Numbered from the stretch's first letter, positions 1 through 12,966 are shown. The stretch: DNA of 64,000 nucleotides from Siphonodentalium dalli (GCA_032622095.1 CP136068.1:11017729-11081728), one strand, 5' to 3'. Notes: generated by a model not told the origin, from the sequence alone. Translations and numbers: made by a program.

Positions 1-350
1 TGTCGTATCTAATGGCGTATATCTAATTACATAAACTTTCAAACTCTTCATTCATTATAGTTTGTTTGGAAGAATAGTGGAAACCAATGTATTTTGAGAC
101 GTAGCGTGCGAATTGTAAACAGACGTAAAACCGGAAGTCAAAGGTCAACTTGCAATATTTCCTGTTATTAAACGAATGTTTAATATCACAGTTTATAGAA
201 TGGGTTTATTGCATGGAATGTAATATAATAAAGGCAAACAATCAACATTATAATACTTTTAGCGAATATCTGACAGAAAAGTACATGATTACAAATTTTG
301 TAAAACAATTGACAATGTTGCCCTAAGTCAATTATATATCGACGCCAGAA
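1..350. other. Unassigned AT-rich flank
   Basis: No open frame, splice-flanked exon or repeat was recognised here. It immediately precedes the Crypton-like relic, so part of it may be the decayed 5' portion of that element. Confidence 0.4.
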
Positions 351-351
351 A

Positions 352-850
352 CCTGAATTTGAACATTATAAAGCAAATACGGTAGAGAACATTCGACACA
401 GCTTGAATAGGCATTTGAACAGACCATCCCGTGATAGGAAGGTAGACATCATACAGGATCCTGAATTTTCAGATTCAAATGCGAGCTTCAGAGCAACTCT
501 CGCCGAGTTGAAAGGATTTGAGCTATGATCAACAGAGCATCATCCCATGACCAATGTAGAAGACAGAAAACAGCTGTACGAGTCCAATTATATGAGGCCA
601 ACAACTCAATTTGGACTGTTCAATAAAGTTCAATATGACGGTGAATCTATTTCTTTAGGCGAGGAAGGGAAAACATGAGAAATATTACAAAATCGACATT
701 CGCCATCAAATATGACAACACTGGATTGAAATACATCATGAAATAAAAAGACGAGCTGACATCTTGGATTTCAAATTTGAATCCATCGGTACACCCCGGA
801 GCCTGCATTTATTGGGGAATTGATTTGAAAATGAACAGTCGCGTTTAGAA
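352..850 (+). pseudogene. Relic of Crypton-type tyrosine recombinase (DUF3504-like)
   Basis: Reading the plus strand from about 352 gives a decayed protein with the features HYKANTVENIRHSLNRHL, then VDIIQDPEFSDSN, then FGLFNKVQYD, and after a frame change NITKSTFAIKYDNTGLKY and LNPSVHPG. This order (N-terminal helix bundle with 'LNRxL', 'DPEFxxSN', 'GLFNKVxxD', 'TKxxFxxKxDxxGxxY', 'LNP') is what I know from the Crypton-derived DUF3504 proteins related to ZMYM and QRICH1. In-frame stops and at least one frameshift lie near 528-700. The stretch that usually carries the first catalytic arginine reads LGEEGKT, so that residue seems lost. The C-terminal catalytic part (HxxR, Tyr) is absent; the copy stops where another repeat begins near 880. 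It is a dead fragment with no evident role. Family assignment is from motif memory, not a search. Confidence 0.72.
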
Positions 851-884
851 TCACCTGTAGATGTGAGCTATCCAATTTGAAGAC

Positions 885-1040
885 TTTTCGGTGAAAAACA
901 TGGTGCCGGCAGCCATCTTAGATTTTTCTCTTTGCATGACTAAATCATTTCGCACACCCTACATACCTCATTCGACATCCAATCATCACCAAACTCCATA
1001 TGGATCTTCGGGTGACCTCTTGTTTCCTCCTTCTTCATCA
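885..1040 (-). repeat. Single diverged unit of the ~160-bp 'AAGATGGC' repeat
   Basis: The minus strand reads 'tttagtcatgcaaagag' followed by a 'ctaagatggctgccgg' block, the core of the units that form the arrays at 19-22 and 34-37 kb. The text past the core (position 970-1040, with 'tgatcgtcacc'-like wording) resembles the diverged variant at 29.6-29.9 kb. Confidence 0.75.
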
Positions 1041-1710
1041 TTCCATCCATTCAAAAATTAACTCATTCCCTTATTGAGCTAAAGTATATTGGACACTTTC
1101 ATATTAACTTAGGGTATAAAATGAAAAAGACAGCTTCATGCAAATAACATGTATTCTTGAAATTAAATTTAATAATAAGTATTCATAGATTTCAAACAAA
1201 AACTAAGGAAAACAACAACCAATAACAGTACAACAGACAAGTTAGTTACAGTAATGAACTCAGGCCATGGTTAATTAATTTTATGTTTATGGTCATTCGG
1301 CAATCGCCGTATTTACTTTTTTGGTAGAAATTAATAATGGATTTAATTATTAGCACTAGAAACAATTCGATTGTCCCTTGTGAAAATGTAGATAGGAACA
1401 TTTACTATTCGTTAATAGACAGATGCTTAATTCAAAGAAACCGAACGTAAAGAAGATAAACCTATTGTGAACAATTTACAATGAATATTCACCACATTTC
1501 ACGTTTAATGCTAAGAATCCTGGACGACAGTAAACAAACACTTGATTAGCAATGGCCTCAACATAAAAATGTACTTGAAATGTCATATCAAAATAAGATA
1601 TGACATATGGAATAAAGCTGTTACCAAGGCCAAGGTACCGGTTTTGAAATACCAAATACAAATAAGTCATCACAATGGCAAAGGCAATGAGATTTTATTT
1701 AGAATATATT
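1041..1710. other. Unassigned AT-rich stretch
   Basis: No convincing coding sequence or repeat. The 65-codon minus-strand frame at 1476-1673 has no recognisable family or splice context. Confidence 0.35.
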
Positions 1711-1714
1711 GTTT

Positions 1715-1938
1715 ATAATCCTTTCATGACAGGAGCTTCCTGATTTTCATTTTTAGAAAACTCTGTATCAATGTATTTTCTTATATATGCGGGTCTCCCA
1801 TAGGGAACCTCGCATATGAAATAGAATGAATTGATCAAACTATATTTACCATCACCTTTTAATCCAGTGCATTATCATATGCGCTGACAAAGGATAATTA
1901 ATGCTGCAACAGCGCAGCTCTCATCATGAAAGGGTTAA
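1715..1938. mobile_element. piggyBac-like MITE (224 bp)
   Basis: The left end reads ATAATCCTTTCATGACAGGAGC and the right end, on the other strand, reads TTAACCCTTTCATGATGAGA; these are inverted copies. TTAA followed by CCCTTT is the typical start of piggyBac-superfamily termini, with TTAA as target site. The left TTAA is mutated to ATAA. There is no coding capacity, so it is non-autonomous. Confidence 0.6.
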
Positions 1939-4900
1939 TATCTGATTTAGTGGTATGATATATCTTTATATGCAGTTTCTAATTATATAGTTAGCAGGTT
2001 TCTAATTATATAGTTATTTGTGTCTAGTGCATACATACATCTTATCAATAGCAATACATTTCTAAGGGTGGATACACACATGCATGTAATCTCTGTAAAT
2101 ATCGTGTATTTGGCGTTTTACATGGATCATACACACCGTGTAATATGTTTCCGCTGACAACCCAATCGTTGCGACTGTGTTTGACCACAGTGAGTTAAAC
2201 TCTGAACCGCTGAAGAGCCGTTGACTGGGACGAAGTCGTCAGGCCGCTTAAAATAATTATTCGCGCGATAACTCAAATGGTCGACGTTCTGTTTAAATAA
2301 TTGCCAGTCTTCTATTGATGTTAATACCATTGATGGTCTCTTCACCAACGCAGGGGGCTATGACCCCCAACATGCACGGGGAGCTATATTATCACAGAAG
2401 CTACCGAATTCACCATTGCATATTTCCTCGACGGGGGTGTGCATGCAGCACCCTGAGTCCGGACACCCTGCTTTATAAATATCGTAGTCATGTCTGTCGT
2501 GTCTGTTTTCTACGAGTGATTAATCTAATATGCAGCAATTTATGCTATTCATATAATTATGAACATATTATACAGCTTTAAATTTGAATGCATGGTGTTG
2601 CTGTTTGTCTTCATTCGGCGAAAGGGTTGCCTAGCTACGAGTTCCCAACTAAGTCACCTTTCCTCTCCTGTGTTATACAGTTATACATGTATACGCAAAA
2701 TTTACAACTATGGAATATTTAAGTAAAACATTATATTGTAATTCTTGCCCAGATAATCCAGGCTGGTACATTCAATTAACTACCTTAGTTATTGGAAGCT
2801 TTCGAGAACCAGCCCCTCCCCCAATCATGGATTATGGTCGAAAATGTTATAATTCAAGCTTGTGACAGTTAGGAGCTTGTTCAACCTTTGGCTTGAGAAA
2901 CATAGATATAAATAGGGGGGGGTGTCACTCTTTTTAATTTCAACGCTGTACCTGCATTATTTTTTGGCGCTATAATGAATATTTGCAATCCCAATTGAAT
3001 CAATGTTATCACATGAGCTCGCTCTCAAATTATCAGAGAAATCTCAACAAGCCGGTATCATCCTATAAAAGAATTCTGCATATTTTATTTTTTGTTTTGG
3101 ATGACCCTGTTTCCAAGAAATGACAGAAACAAATCAAGTATAAAATCGATAGGCTCTAATCCACTTTTCGAAATGAATTATAACTGTGAAAAACAGCAAC
3201 ATATATCAGACAAGAATTACTCATTTCGGCATCCATGAAAGAAGACATGTTTATGACTGGCCTGAAATTTCTTGATGGCAGTTTGTTTGATAATGGCTTA
3301 TAACTACTCACTGGTGAAATTGACCTCTCGCGCGCAGGTGATTAATTTTGTCAATTATTGGTGTGGCCAAGTAAAATACATGTATTTTACATACAGACAT
3401 TACATGCATGTGTGTATCCACCCTAAAGGCCTATCCAGATGTTGACTTCAGCATCAACAATAGATTAGACAGCATAGTACAACTGAGTTATTCTCATGGC
3501 GTCGCGAGCCACGCGATTCAGCCAAAGTTTCAATCGTGATGATAGGATGTGTTCTAATTGAGCAACGCGATCAGTTCGTATACTTGAGTGACTTCGGTTT
3601 TTTCAACGACTGAGATACTAGTAGAATAAGTCACCATATTTTGAATCCAGCAACGTTGTCCACTTCATTCGTGGTGAACACAATGGATATTTAAAATCCA
3701 ATTTATATATAACAGAAATTAATAAAAATTAGTATGTATGAAGTACTATATAACAAAACCACATCATAGAAAACACAAAAAGAGAACGTAAATAATAATA
3801 CAAATGCACAGCTATTCAAACAATAAGCTCAGACTATGTAAAGTTAATTGTAAACATACCACTGCACTGCCCAAAGTAATTGACACAGTAACTGGGGTTA
3901 GTATGCGTTTATAACTGTGGTCAAACCATAACTGGAGTTTAACTCCACCACAATCAACTGTTATGTGACTGTTGTGGCACTGCCATTATATGCGGTAAAG
4001 GAACCCTGGTTATATTTATTGACTGTTGATGAACTTACCTACATGAAGCTAACTGCTAACTATTTCATTTATTTCGCAATTGTACAGGATGTTACTGTTT
4101 CATACCAGTTGATGATTACATGTGTTTTATACACACTCCTCTCATTTGTTGTCTTTCGTTTTATAATGGCATGTACAGTCATAACCGAAAGTTGGTCCAC
4201 CGGGGGATCCCAACCCTGTTCAATGGGTCATTTACTTAGGACAGTACAGCTTGCCAACCTGTACAAATACATATATACATGGGCATGATACGAGTCGTGA
4301 TATATGATAAACGATACAATATGAATTGTGATACATGAAAACAATATGATAGACGTCACTGCACAATAATAATGTTCTAAAACAAATACGACATCAAAAC
4401 CAACATGCTTGTAATTGGAGATGGATTTTATGCTAAACTAAGATACAGTTGCATATTTGACTACGTGTTAGATGAGTCAAATGCACATAATTAAGGAGGC
4501 GCTCTGTTCGTGAATTTTCAAACAATCTCAATTTCTAACTATCAATTTGAAGGAACAATATCATTATGCTATAGTATTTTAACAATATGAGAAATATGTT
4601 TGAATTATGTAGAACAGTGGTTTAAAAAAATATAAATTCCCCATGTACATGAACCGTGAGAGGAAGTATTTGCAAAAAACACTGATGTTATCCCAAGTAG
4701 GGGCTACGCTCGGTCTACTAAATTGAGATTTTTTGAAAATTCACAAATAGGGCGGCTTCTTAACATGTGTACGGTACCTGAGAGAACATTGCATGTGTTG
4801 CTCTAATGTACATGTCCATCTACAGAATAATTTAGATTTCCTGTATCACTGTACCCATGACACGATAAAAATATACGTATTGTTTGAAATGTATCGCGAT

Positions 4901-6672
4901 ACATTCATATCCACAATGAATATGTACAGACCTACAGTTCAGTAAGTACATATGTTATTGATCAACCTGATGAATATCCTAATTATCCTCTTGGCACATT
5001 AGTTATTAAATTGTCCTATGTATTATAAATATTAATGGGGCAATTCCATTTGACTTACATTACACTCACATAACTTTTTGCAGATTCAATGTCATTATAC
5101 TACCTACGGATCTATATGCCATCCTACTGCTATGTGTGGTGTTGTCTTGAATGTGCCACGGTGCACCCAAATATTGAGTTCCGAATTTATTTAGTCAAGC
5201 GATGATGACATGGCATTGTTCAAATGGTTCCATGTTTGCGTTACTGACATACAAATGGAAATATCAAGGCACTGTGCTAACTTATTTTCAAACAAACTTT
5301 CTGTTAAATTTACAGAAACTCAAATGACTATCTGAAAGGATTTGATGGTAGATGATTCAAAAATAATCATAAAGATAAATTTAAGCTTAGAGCTGACATG
5401 ACAAATGTTTTGTTGCAACTTGCTCAAACTATGCGTGACTGACATTAATACATTAATTTCGTGACTGACATTACTCTAATAAATGTATTAAATATGTACA
5501 ACAGTACCCCACCAGTACCAATCATGTTTTATTCCCAGAGTTTAAATGTATTTAATATATTTGTATTCCAATATAAGTCATATGGACATGACATTGGCTT
5601 CCGTTAGCGTCTAGTTACTAAACTGAATATTTATATTCGCTGAAGTGTCTTACATACATATATGTTACAATTATTAACCCTCTTGATCAAATTGGCATTT
5701 CTGGGCACACAGAACGTTTTTATTTGACACCATGTACATGTACAGTAATAGTCTGCTAATCTGTTCTCAAACCACAAGACACAAAATTGAGTTTAGTTGT
5801 GTCCGACTAACCTTATTTGTTCAAATTTGAAGTTATCCACACATTTTATATTTTATATTTGAAGTTATCATCAATGTACTAAAACAATCATTGCCATTCT
5901 ACAACTAGTATATACATGTATATATGCTGTGGGTAATGCTGTTAAGATAGTTACATCCGCAACAACCGCCATATTTCATACAGGCACTTATTTTGTTCTC
6001 AAATCGTTCTGATTAGCCAAACACTGCAAATATTCAAAAATAATGGTAGGCTTTTTAAACATAATCATTTTGCCAGCAACATCATAATTACTGAGCAGGA
6101 ACCGCCACAATCATATAATAATTAACAGACACATTTAACCAGGGACGGTCTACGTTATCACGGATTCCAGAACTTAATAATGACAAAAAGACGGCACAAG
6201 CATAGAATGTGAAGACCTGGCTGCAATGCTCGTCATGGTGCCATGTTAATAGATGGATAGAACACGATGTATTAGAACTATCATCAAGCTATTCGTGGTG
6301 CGTACATGTGCATACACAAGTCTGCAAAAATATCACAAATAAGAACATTGAGAAATAGACAAACTTTGTTCTTATATATTCATTATTGATAGTTCTCCAA
6401 AATTACATTTGTAGTGATGAAATCCGTATTATGTAAACAAAACGGTTACTGTTGACAACCGTGCAGTAAGTCCAAATGGTTTAGTCTGAGTATGATTAAT
6501 CGTTGGTATCGTGCAGGACTGATATTTATCGGTAATTCAACTGTAACAGTAATTTGTACATTACAATGGTTTTGACATGCAAAATCTCACTATTTGAGAG
6601 TTATTAATAACACAAATAAGCACAAAGACTATCTAGGTTTATCAAAAATATAGTTTACACGATAAAACATAC
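1939..6672. other. Unassigned, probably intron or intergenic
   Basis: About 4.7 kb without a supportable exon. A short direct duplication of 'tttctaattatatagtta' lies at 1975-2015. If the membrane-protein gene at 6.6-7.8 kb continues downstream on the minus strand, exons for its cytoplasmic tail should lie somewhere here, but I could not identify any. Confidence 0.35.
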
Positions 6673-6896
6673 CACATTTGCGTCATTTGCACCAGTTACT
6701 GGTAGCCTGTGTATGCCTTTGTTTCTTTGTGTAATATAAATAACACCGATTACGATAATGACAATGACACAACCAACGCAACCGGCAATGGCAGCAGCAA
6801 TGATTTCGTCAGACAAACCCTTGTTATCTGTGGAAGTCGATTCAACCGACCCCGATGACGTCACACTACCAGTGAGTGGAGAAGTCCTGGTTTCCC
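6673..6896 (-). CDS. Exon: transmembrane segment of a type I membrane protein
   Basis: An internal exon on the minus strand. It starts after the acceptor 'ttcttttccag' and ends before a probable donor 'gtatgt'. It encodes a Ser/Thr/Gly-rich stalk (TSPLTGSVTSSGSVESTSTD), then a very hydrophobic run beginning at EIIAAAIAGCVGCV and ending at GVIYITQRNK, which has the length and basic stop-transfer flank of a single membrane span. The start phase fits the exon at 7619-7775: that exon ends with one base of a Gly codon and this one supplies the other two. If the donor is not used, the frame runs on to a stop at 6655. The stalk is the sort that is O-glycosylated outside the cell. The product is not recognised; adhesion or Ig-family receptors have this design. 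Confidence 0.62.
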
Positions 6897-7618
6897 CTGG
6901 AAAAGAATCCATCCATGTGATGTATGTCTGGTGTATGAGCATGCGCAGTCTGAGTAAACCCACAGAGTAGTAAACATGTGTCCTCATTACCACTGCAAAA
7001 AAACAATCCACATGACTATTTCCTGATTGGCTACGATTTGTGGTTGGCGTACACGTATTTTTTTTAAAGAAATGGAATTCCCAGCTATCTGTTTCAGACA
7101 CTAGACCACGTAGCTGTGCAATGGTCTGGGTTCTCTCGGGCTATCTTTTGCGTGGCGAATTTCTTAGCAATATATGGGTTATCATGCATGTCGGTGCGAT
7201 ATGTCTTATGGCAAATAGAAATGCTAAGTCAGTTATAGATTCTATAAATAGACACGTTCGTATATGTGTATGTAATTGTTCACCGAACATCATTCAATCG
7301 GAAGTAGTGTATTCTATTTTTAGAGCCAATATATCGATTATCCCACGAAAATTTCGAAGAAATTGCGAGAGGTATAATATAAAGACAGTGTTCGTGTATC
7401 CTTCGAAGTAAACCAGCTAGTAAAATCGGCTGGGATAATAATGGTTTACGTTGAAGTACGGTTGTTTTACTCTTGTATAGCGGAATTTAAGCATCAATAA
7501 ATGAATGACATAAATGAGATGGCTCATACATTTGGTGAATCAAGCTATGGGGAAGAAGTAATTCTTATACAATGTTGTTAGTCGTTGGAAATGCGCCTGG
7601 CAGCCGAAAGTTACTCAC
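6897..7618 (-). other. Intron between the two membrane-protein exons
   Basis: Bounded by the donor 'ATATAG|gtgagt' at 7618 and the acceptor 'ttttccag' at 6897 (minus strand). The open frames seen inside on either strand (for example 7040-7411 plus) have no family match and overlap the intron. Confidence 0.5.
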
Positions 7619-7775
7619 CTATATTCGTCAGAATACATTTTTCTTCAGTTGTTGCTCCGCTATAACATTTAACTGATCGTCCAGCCATGCAACAACTGAA
7701 TTGTCCATTAAGGTTTGGTGGGGCGTCGAGTGTAAGATTGGTTGTCGGTCCCGCTATGGTAGCACCATCTGAATC
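7619..7775 (-). CDS. Exon: extracellular Cys-containing (possibly Ig-like) segment
   Basis: 157-bp minus-strand exon between acceptor 'tatattgacag' and donor 'AG|gtgagt'. It is open in the frame that joins the transmembrane exon. The peptide has NLTLDAPPNLNGQFSCC, an N-glycosylation site (NLT), and four cysteines (two adjacent). 'LTL...LNGQFSC' resembles the end of an Ig-type domain (strand E to F with its cysteine), but this is weak. It would be outside the cell, ahead of the Ser/Thr stalk. Upstream exons with the signal peptide should lie at higher coordinates; I did not find them. Confidence 0.55.
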
Positions 7776-8975
7776 CTGTCAATATACAGAACAAATAAAC
7801 CATGCAGTGATCTTCCGTCAGCCATGTATCTGTTTCTCATTTAAGTAGCTGGCTATATTCTCTCATACACTTTCATAAATACCAATGTGTATAGGTCCTT
7901 CGGAGAACCTATATCTTTGTTATTGCCTACGCAATAGGTACCAAGAAAAATTAGGTTCTATAGTATTACATTGATGTAGTACCTGAGCATTTTGTACTAG
8001 CCGATCTCGGAACCACATTTGGTGACCCATGTGATTGCATCACGTGATGAACGATACAATTTACGAAAACATGGCGGCGTCCGGCCACTTGAGGCGATTG
8101 AGTGTTTTACAGTATATACAAGCGGACGGAAGACACAAACTACTAGCCGGCTTACACATTTTATGTTGGAATTGCAATCGGCCTCGGCTTACATGCTGTA
8201 GCGTGTGCCCGATTGGGTACGTTGTTCTCTGGCTGGATGTATTTAAGAATACGGAAGTAAATTTCTTGGAAATTTATCAACATATTTTTGTTAGTGAAAT
8301 TGGACCTAACTTGCTTCTTAATAACCTGGAATATTGTTAGCACTGTGTGGATTATGTTTGGATATGAACTGGTCAAGATGTTATAACCTCCGAAAATTAA
8401 CGGGCATAATCATTGATATTTTCCTCTGCAAGAGAGCACTAGCAGCAATTTTCAGAGAACTGAGACTGACGAAATTCAAACAACAGCAACATGCCAAGTC
8501 ATTGAGTGCAGTGGGGTTACACACTTGACATGCACGACATTATTGTGAATTTCAAAAGACAGATACTTACGTTTTACAAAATTAAAAACGGCCCAATTAA
8601 CTCACAAGAGTAAACCACTGGGGACTAGGATTACGAGACATACAACAATGTAGAAATTAGTCAGAATTATGAGTCAGTCACAAGTTTGATGGCTACAACA
8701 TACAGGTACCTGTACAAAGGACGATGGATCATATTCTTCAAATTTCATCAAAACGTGATTTGAGAACCATGTCGCCATAATATATCGCCAGTTGCAGAGT
8801 CTGCTATTCTTTTGATCGAAACGCCGATGACGCTGTGATATTGTTGTCAAATATTTATGGATTGACGGATAATCTCGGAGAAACGGATCCAATTCTGCGA
8901 TACACATTATCAATGAATCCGTCACAAGCTTTTATTAGAAGTTGACTTTGTTCAATGTAACGTACTACTGTACAG
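7776..8975. other. Unassigned; probably upstream intron of the membrane-protein gene
   Basis: Several 60-100 codon frames exist but none has a recognisable motif. One minus-strand frame (8674-8925) ends at 'ttgtacag|gtacct', which could be a donor, yet its peptide is not recognisable, so it is not called. Confidence 0.3.
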
Positions 8976-8976
8976 C

Positions 8977-9070
8977 TACCAATATGCTCTAATTAATCGT
9001 CCCCTTTAACAAAGTTGTAGGGCATTAATGACACCGGTTATACCATACCGCCGTTCAGCCACGGTCAACT
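8977..9070. repeat. Solo terminal arm of the 33.3-34.3 kb foldback family
   Basis: 'atgctctaattaatcg' followed by 'ccctttaac' and an AT/CCG mix ('ggttataccataccgccg') matches the left end of the element at 33297-34325. No opposite arm was found nearby, so this is a truncated copy. Confidence 0.6.
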
Positions 9071-10780
9071 GGTTGACATGTGGCAACTGCTAGTAATCTT
9101 TCTACGGTACTAGTAATAATATTTTGCGACCACTGTACTCCGCATTTATTTTTCACGTGGCCATCTTACACCCAGTCCAGCTTATTGTGAGCGCCATGCA
9201 ACGTTCTAACTATACACAAAACAATATTTCAATTAATTTGTTAACCGTTAAATCAACATTCGAAGTTGTCACTGACCGACATTTGCAACTGCATCATCAA
9301 TGCAGCGTCAAGCCATGCAAGAAATATAAACTATGTGATGGTTATAATGCTGACTTTCAAAAGGTACGAAGGTCGGCCATTGTAGGATTGATCATGGTTA
9401 ATAGCATCAATATAGTCGAGTTACTAAGTAATGTCGGTGGTCACCGTCGTTATGGGGGGGGGGGTGGTCAATTGGAGCTTAACTTTACACATACATGTAC
9501 ATGTAGACCATTCCAATGTCCAGATGCATCATGTTCTTATCAAAACATGTGTGTCTATCATTTTGAACGATTCGGCCATTTCCGCTTTTCTATGAAATAA
9601 CCTCTTCCATAACTGGAAACCATATTCGCGAAATTCTACAATATATGGCTCTGGTGATCAGGAAATGACATCGACTCGATGACGCATAACTGCGAATGGA
9701 TAATAATTTATTAACTATGGCTGTACCAAACTGGATGATATATTAAATACATTAAACTCTCTTTGTGTGAGCTTTGTTTGTTTGTTCATATACCGACCAA
9801 TACAGCACATCGGAAGTGTACGATAAGCAAAACACTCAACACCGTGGCAATATTTGTTTGGGGATAGTGATTCCAGTGAACCATTCGACACCAACATCTT
9901 GTGGCCAGGGATAGTGAGCGCTGTTTTGCAAACAATATGGTGCCAGTTTTGATTAACCAAAGTTCAGTAGTGTGGTCTCCACATTGTGGAGTATTTTGCT
10001 TATTGCATGCTTTTTACATGTACCGGTACATACCTTACAACAGGTTCTGGAACAGACTTTGACTTTGTTCACATAATGCAGCTTAGGAACTATGAAAATT
10101 ACATACTATTCACGCGATATTTATCATAGTATAAAGAAAGGTCTGAGTAAACCACAGATTAACTATAATATCCTGATCGGGCTAAAATAGACCGATCCGT
10201 CTTCTGGCACATCGCTCACTGTTGTAAGAGATGGAACTCTAAATTTCTTGACTATTGAAATTCTGTTTGTTTGAATATTTACATATGTTTATTTTGAATA
10301 TTCTCAGTTTGCGATTTATCGTAAAGATGTTGGAGATTTATTGGAAAGGTTTGCGAGTGATCGCAAATATGTTTGTGATTTATTGCATAGACTGATGCTA
10401 ATAAAAGTGATACGTGTATAATTCGGATTATTTCATTTTGCACTATGCAAGGGAGTCGATGTAACTGATAACATGATCTCGAAAAACATCGATCGTGATT
10501 TTATACTTAATTCGATGCTTAAACGCCGTGGAATCATTTGGAATCTAGCATGCTGCATTGATAAATATGCCGTCGGCAATTTTTCGCAATTTCGAGTGCT
10601 TGGTATATGGGCACGTTCTCCACATAGTACCTATATGTTTAGTTCTCTGAAGTACCAAATTCCTGAGTACTATGCATAGTACATAAATACTTCAGAGTAC
10701 CTGTCTTGATATTTGGTACTTCGGATAATATAATGGGCTTGTCAAGAAAGCGTGTATTTCTTGGCACTTCATATCGTGTC
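9071..10780. other. Unassigned
   Basis: No supported gene. A 158-codon frame at 9124-9600 (plus) includes a low-complexity Gly run made by a G-tract and no known domain; I do not call it. Text near 9825 ('gataagcaaaacactcaac') recurs at 22625 and, inverted, near 23750, so part of this is dispersed repeat. Confidence 0.35.
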
Positions 10781-10789
10781 CCCCATATA

Positions 10790-11100
10790 AAAATGTACCT
10801 GGGTAAATCTTGGTGTTTACCTAGGTATACCCCGGTACATATAGGTTTTACCCTGGTTCCACCCAGGTTACACCCAGGTAAATCAGGGATTTATATAGAT
10901 TTACCCAGGTGTTTTCTATATATGTTAGGTATAAACCCCAGTTTACCCGGGTTTTTACGGATATAATTTAGAAGACGCTGTCACACCCGGATATTTAGAC
11001 CCAGGTTATCCGGAGTATTTACACCCATGTATTTACATCAGGGTTTCGCCCAGGTATTTACTACAGTGTTCACCCGGATATATACACCTGTGGTATTTTG
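10790..11100. repeat. Degenerate short repeats of 'acccaggt(a)'
   Basis: About fifteen imperfect repeats of 'acccaggtt/acccaggta' and the variant 'cacccggata' spaced 10-25 bases apart. The minisatellite follows directly. Confidence 0.65.
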
Positions 11101-11122
11101 TTAAACTGTATAATCTGCATTG

Positions 11123-12966
11123 AAGTCACCTTATTAACCCTTTCTATATTACAGCATCATTGGCGTGTAGTTACCTTATTAACCATTCTATATTAAATCA
11201 TTAATTGACAGGTAGTTACCTTATTAACCCTTTCTATACTAAGTAACATTGGTGAGTAGTTACATTATTAACCCTTTCTATATTAAAGCACCATTGATGT
11301 GAAGTTACCTTATTAACCCTTTCTTTATTAAAGCATCATTGACGTGTAGTTACCTTATTAACCCTTTCTATATTAAAATATCATTGATGTGTAGTTACAA
11401 TGTTAACCCTTTCTATAGTATAGCATCATTGACGGGTAGTTGGCTCCTTAATTCTGTATATACCAAAGTATCATTGTCGTACATGTATATAGTTACCTTA
11501 TTAACCCTTTCTATACTAAGTACCGTTGGCGTGTAGTTACCTTATTAACCCTTTCTATATTAAAGCATTAATTGACAGGTAGTTACCTTATTAACCCTTT
11601 CTATACTAAGTATAATTTGTGAGTAGTTGCATCATTAACCCTTTCTATATTAAAGCGCCATTGGCGGGTAGTTACCGTATTAACCATTTATGTATTAAAG
11701 CATCATTGACGTGTAGTTACCTTATTATAACCCTTTCTATATTAAAGCATCATTATTGCGGGGTAGTTATCTTATTAACCCGTTCTATACTAAGTATCAT
11801 TGGTGAGTAGTTACATTATTAACCCTTTCTATATTAAAGCATCATTGACGTGAAGTTACCTTATTAACCATTTCTGTATTAAAGCAGCATTGCCATGTAG
11901 TTACCTTATTAGCCCTTTCTTTATTAAAATATCATTGACGTGTAGTTACCATGTTAACCCTTTATATATTAAAGCATCGTTGACGGGTAGTTGCCTAATT
12001 AACCCTCTATATACTAAAGTATCATTGTCGTGTAGTTACCTTACTAACCCGTTCTATACTAAGTATCATTGGCGTGTAGTTATATACCTTATTAACCCTT
12101 TCTATATTAAAGCCTTAATTGACAGGTAGTTACATTACACAACCCTTTTTATACTAAGTATAATTGGTGAGTAGTTACATTATAAACCATTTCTATATTA
12201 AAGCGCCATTGACGGGTAATTACCTTATTAACCATTTTTGTATCAAAGCATCATTGGCGTGCAGTTACCATATTATAACACTTTCTATATTAAAGCATCA
12301 TTGACTGATAGTTACCATATTAACCCTTTCTATAGTAAAGCACCATTGGCGTGTAATTACCTTATTAACCCTTTCTACGTTGAAGCAATAATTGACAGGC
12401 AGTTACCTTATTAACCCTTTTTATAATGAGTATCATTGGTGATTGGTTACATTATTAACCCTTTCTACAATAAAGCATCATTAACATGTAGTTATCATAG
12501 TAGCCAGTTCTATATTAAAGCATCATGGACGGTAGTTACCATGTTAACCCTTTCTATATTAAAGCACCATTGGCGTGTAATTACCTTATTAACCCTTTCT
12601 ATATTAAAACATCATTGACGTGTAGTTACCCTATTAGCCCTTTCTATATTTAAGCATCATTGACGTGTAGAACGTTATCTTATTAACCCTTTCTTTATTA
12701 AAGCATCATTGACATGTAGTTACCTTAGTAACCATTTCTACACTAAAGCATTATTGACGGGTAGTTACCTTATTAACCCTTTCTATATTAAAGCATCATT
12801 GACAAGAAGTTAAATTATTAACCTTCTATAATAAGTATCATTGCCGTGTAGTTAGTTAGTTACCTTATAAAACCTTTCTATATTAAGACGTCGATCATTG
12901 ACGGGTAGTTGTTACCTTATTACTCATTTATGTATTCAAGCATCATTGACGAGTAGTTACATTATT
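11123..12966 (+). repeat. ~45-bp minisatellite, about 40 copies
   Basis: The unit reads approximately 'ttaccttattaacccttt' + 'ctatattaaagcatcattga' + 'cgtgtag'. Copies differ by scattered substitutions and a few insertions, so the array is old. Short open frames in it come from the unit repeating in phase (45 is divisible by 3) and are not genes. The unit closely resembles one end of the MITE at 23319-23570. Confidence 0.93.

Noticed and set aside
8674-8925. Minus-strand frame ending at a donor-like 'acag|gtacct'
   Set aside because: Peptide not recognised, no good acceptor identified, and no phase link to the membrane-protein exons could be shown.
9124-9600. 158-codon plus-strand frame
   Set aside because: No domain, no splice context, a Gly run from a G-tract, and atypical composition; nothing supports it as a gene.
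11339-12618. Several 60-80 codon plus-strand frames with repeated 'INPFYIKASL' wording
   Set aside because: They are translations of the ~45-bp minisatellite, whose period is divisible by three, so frames stay open by chance.
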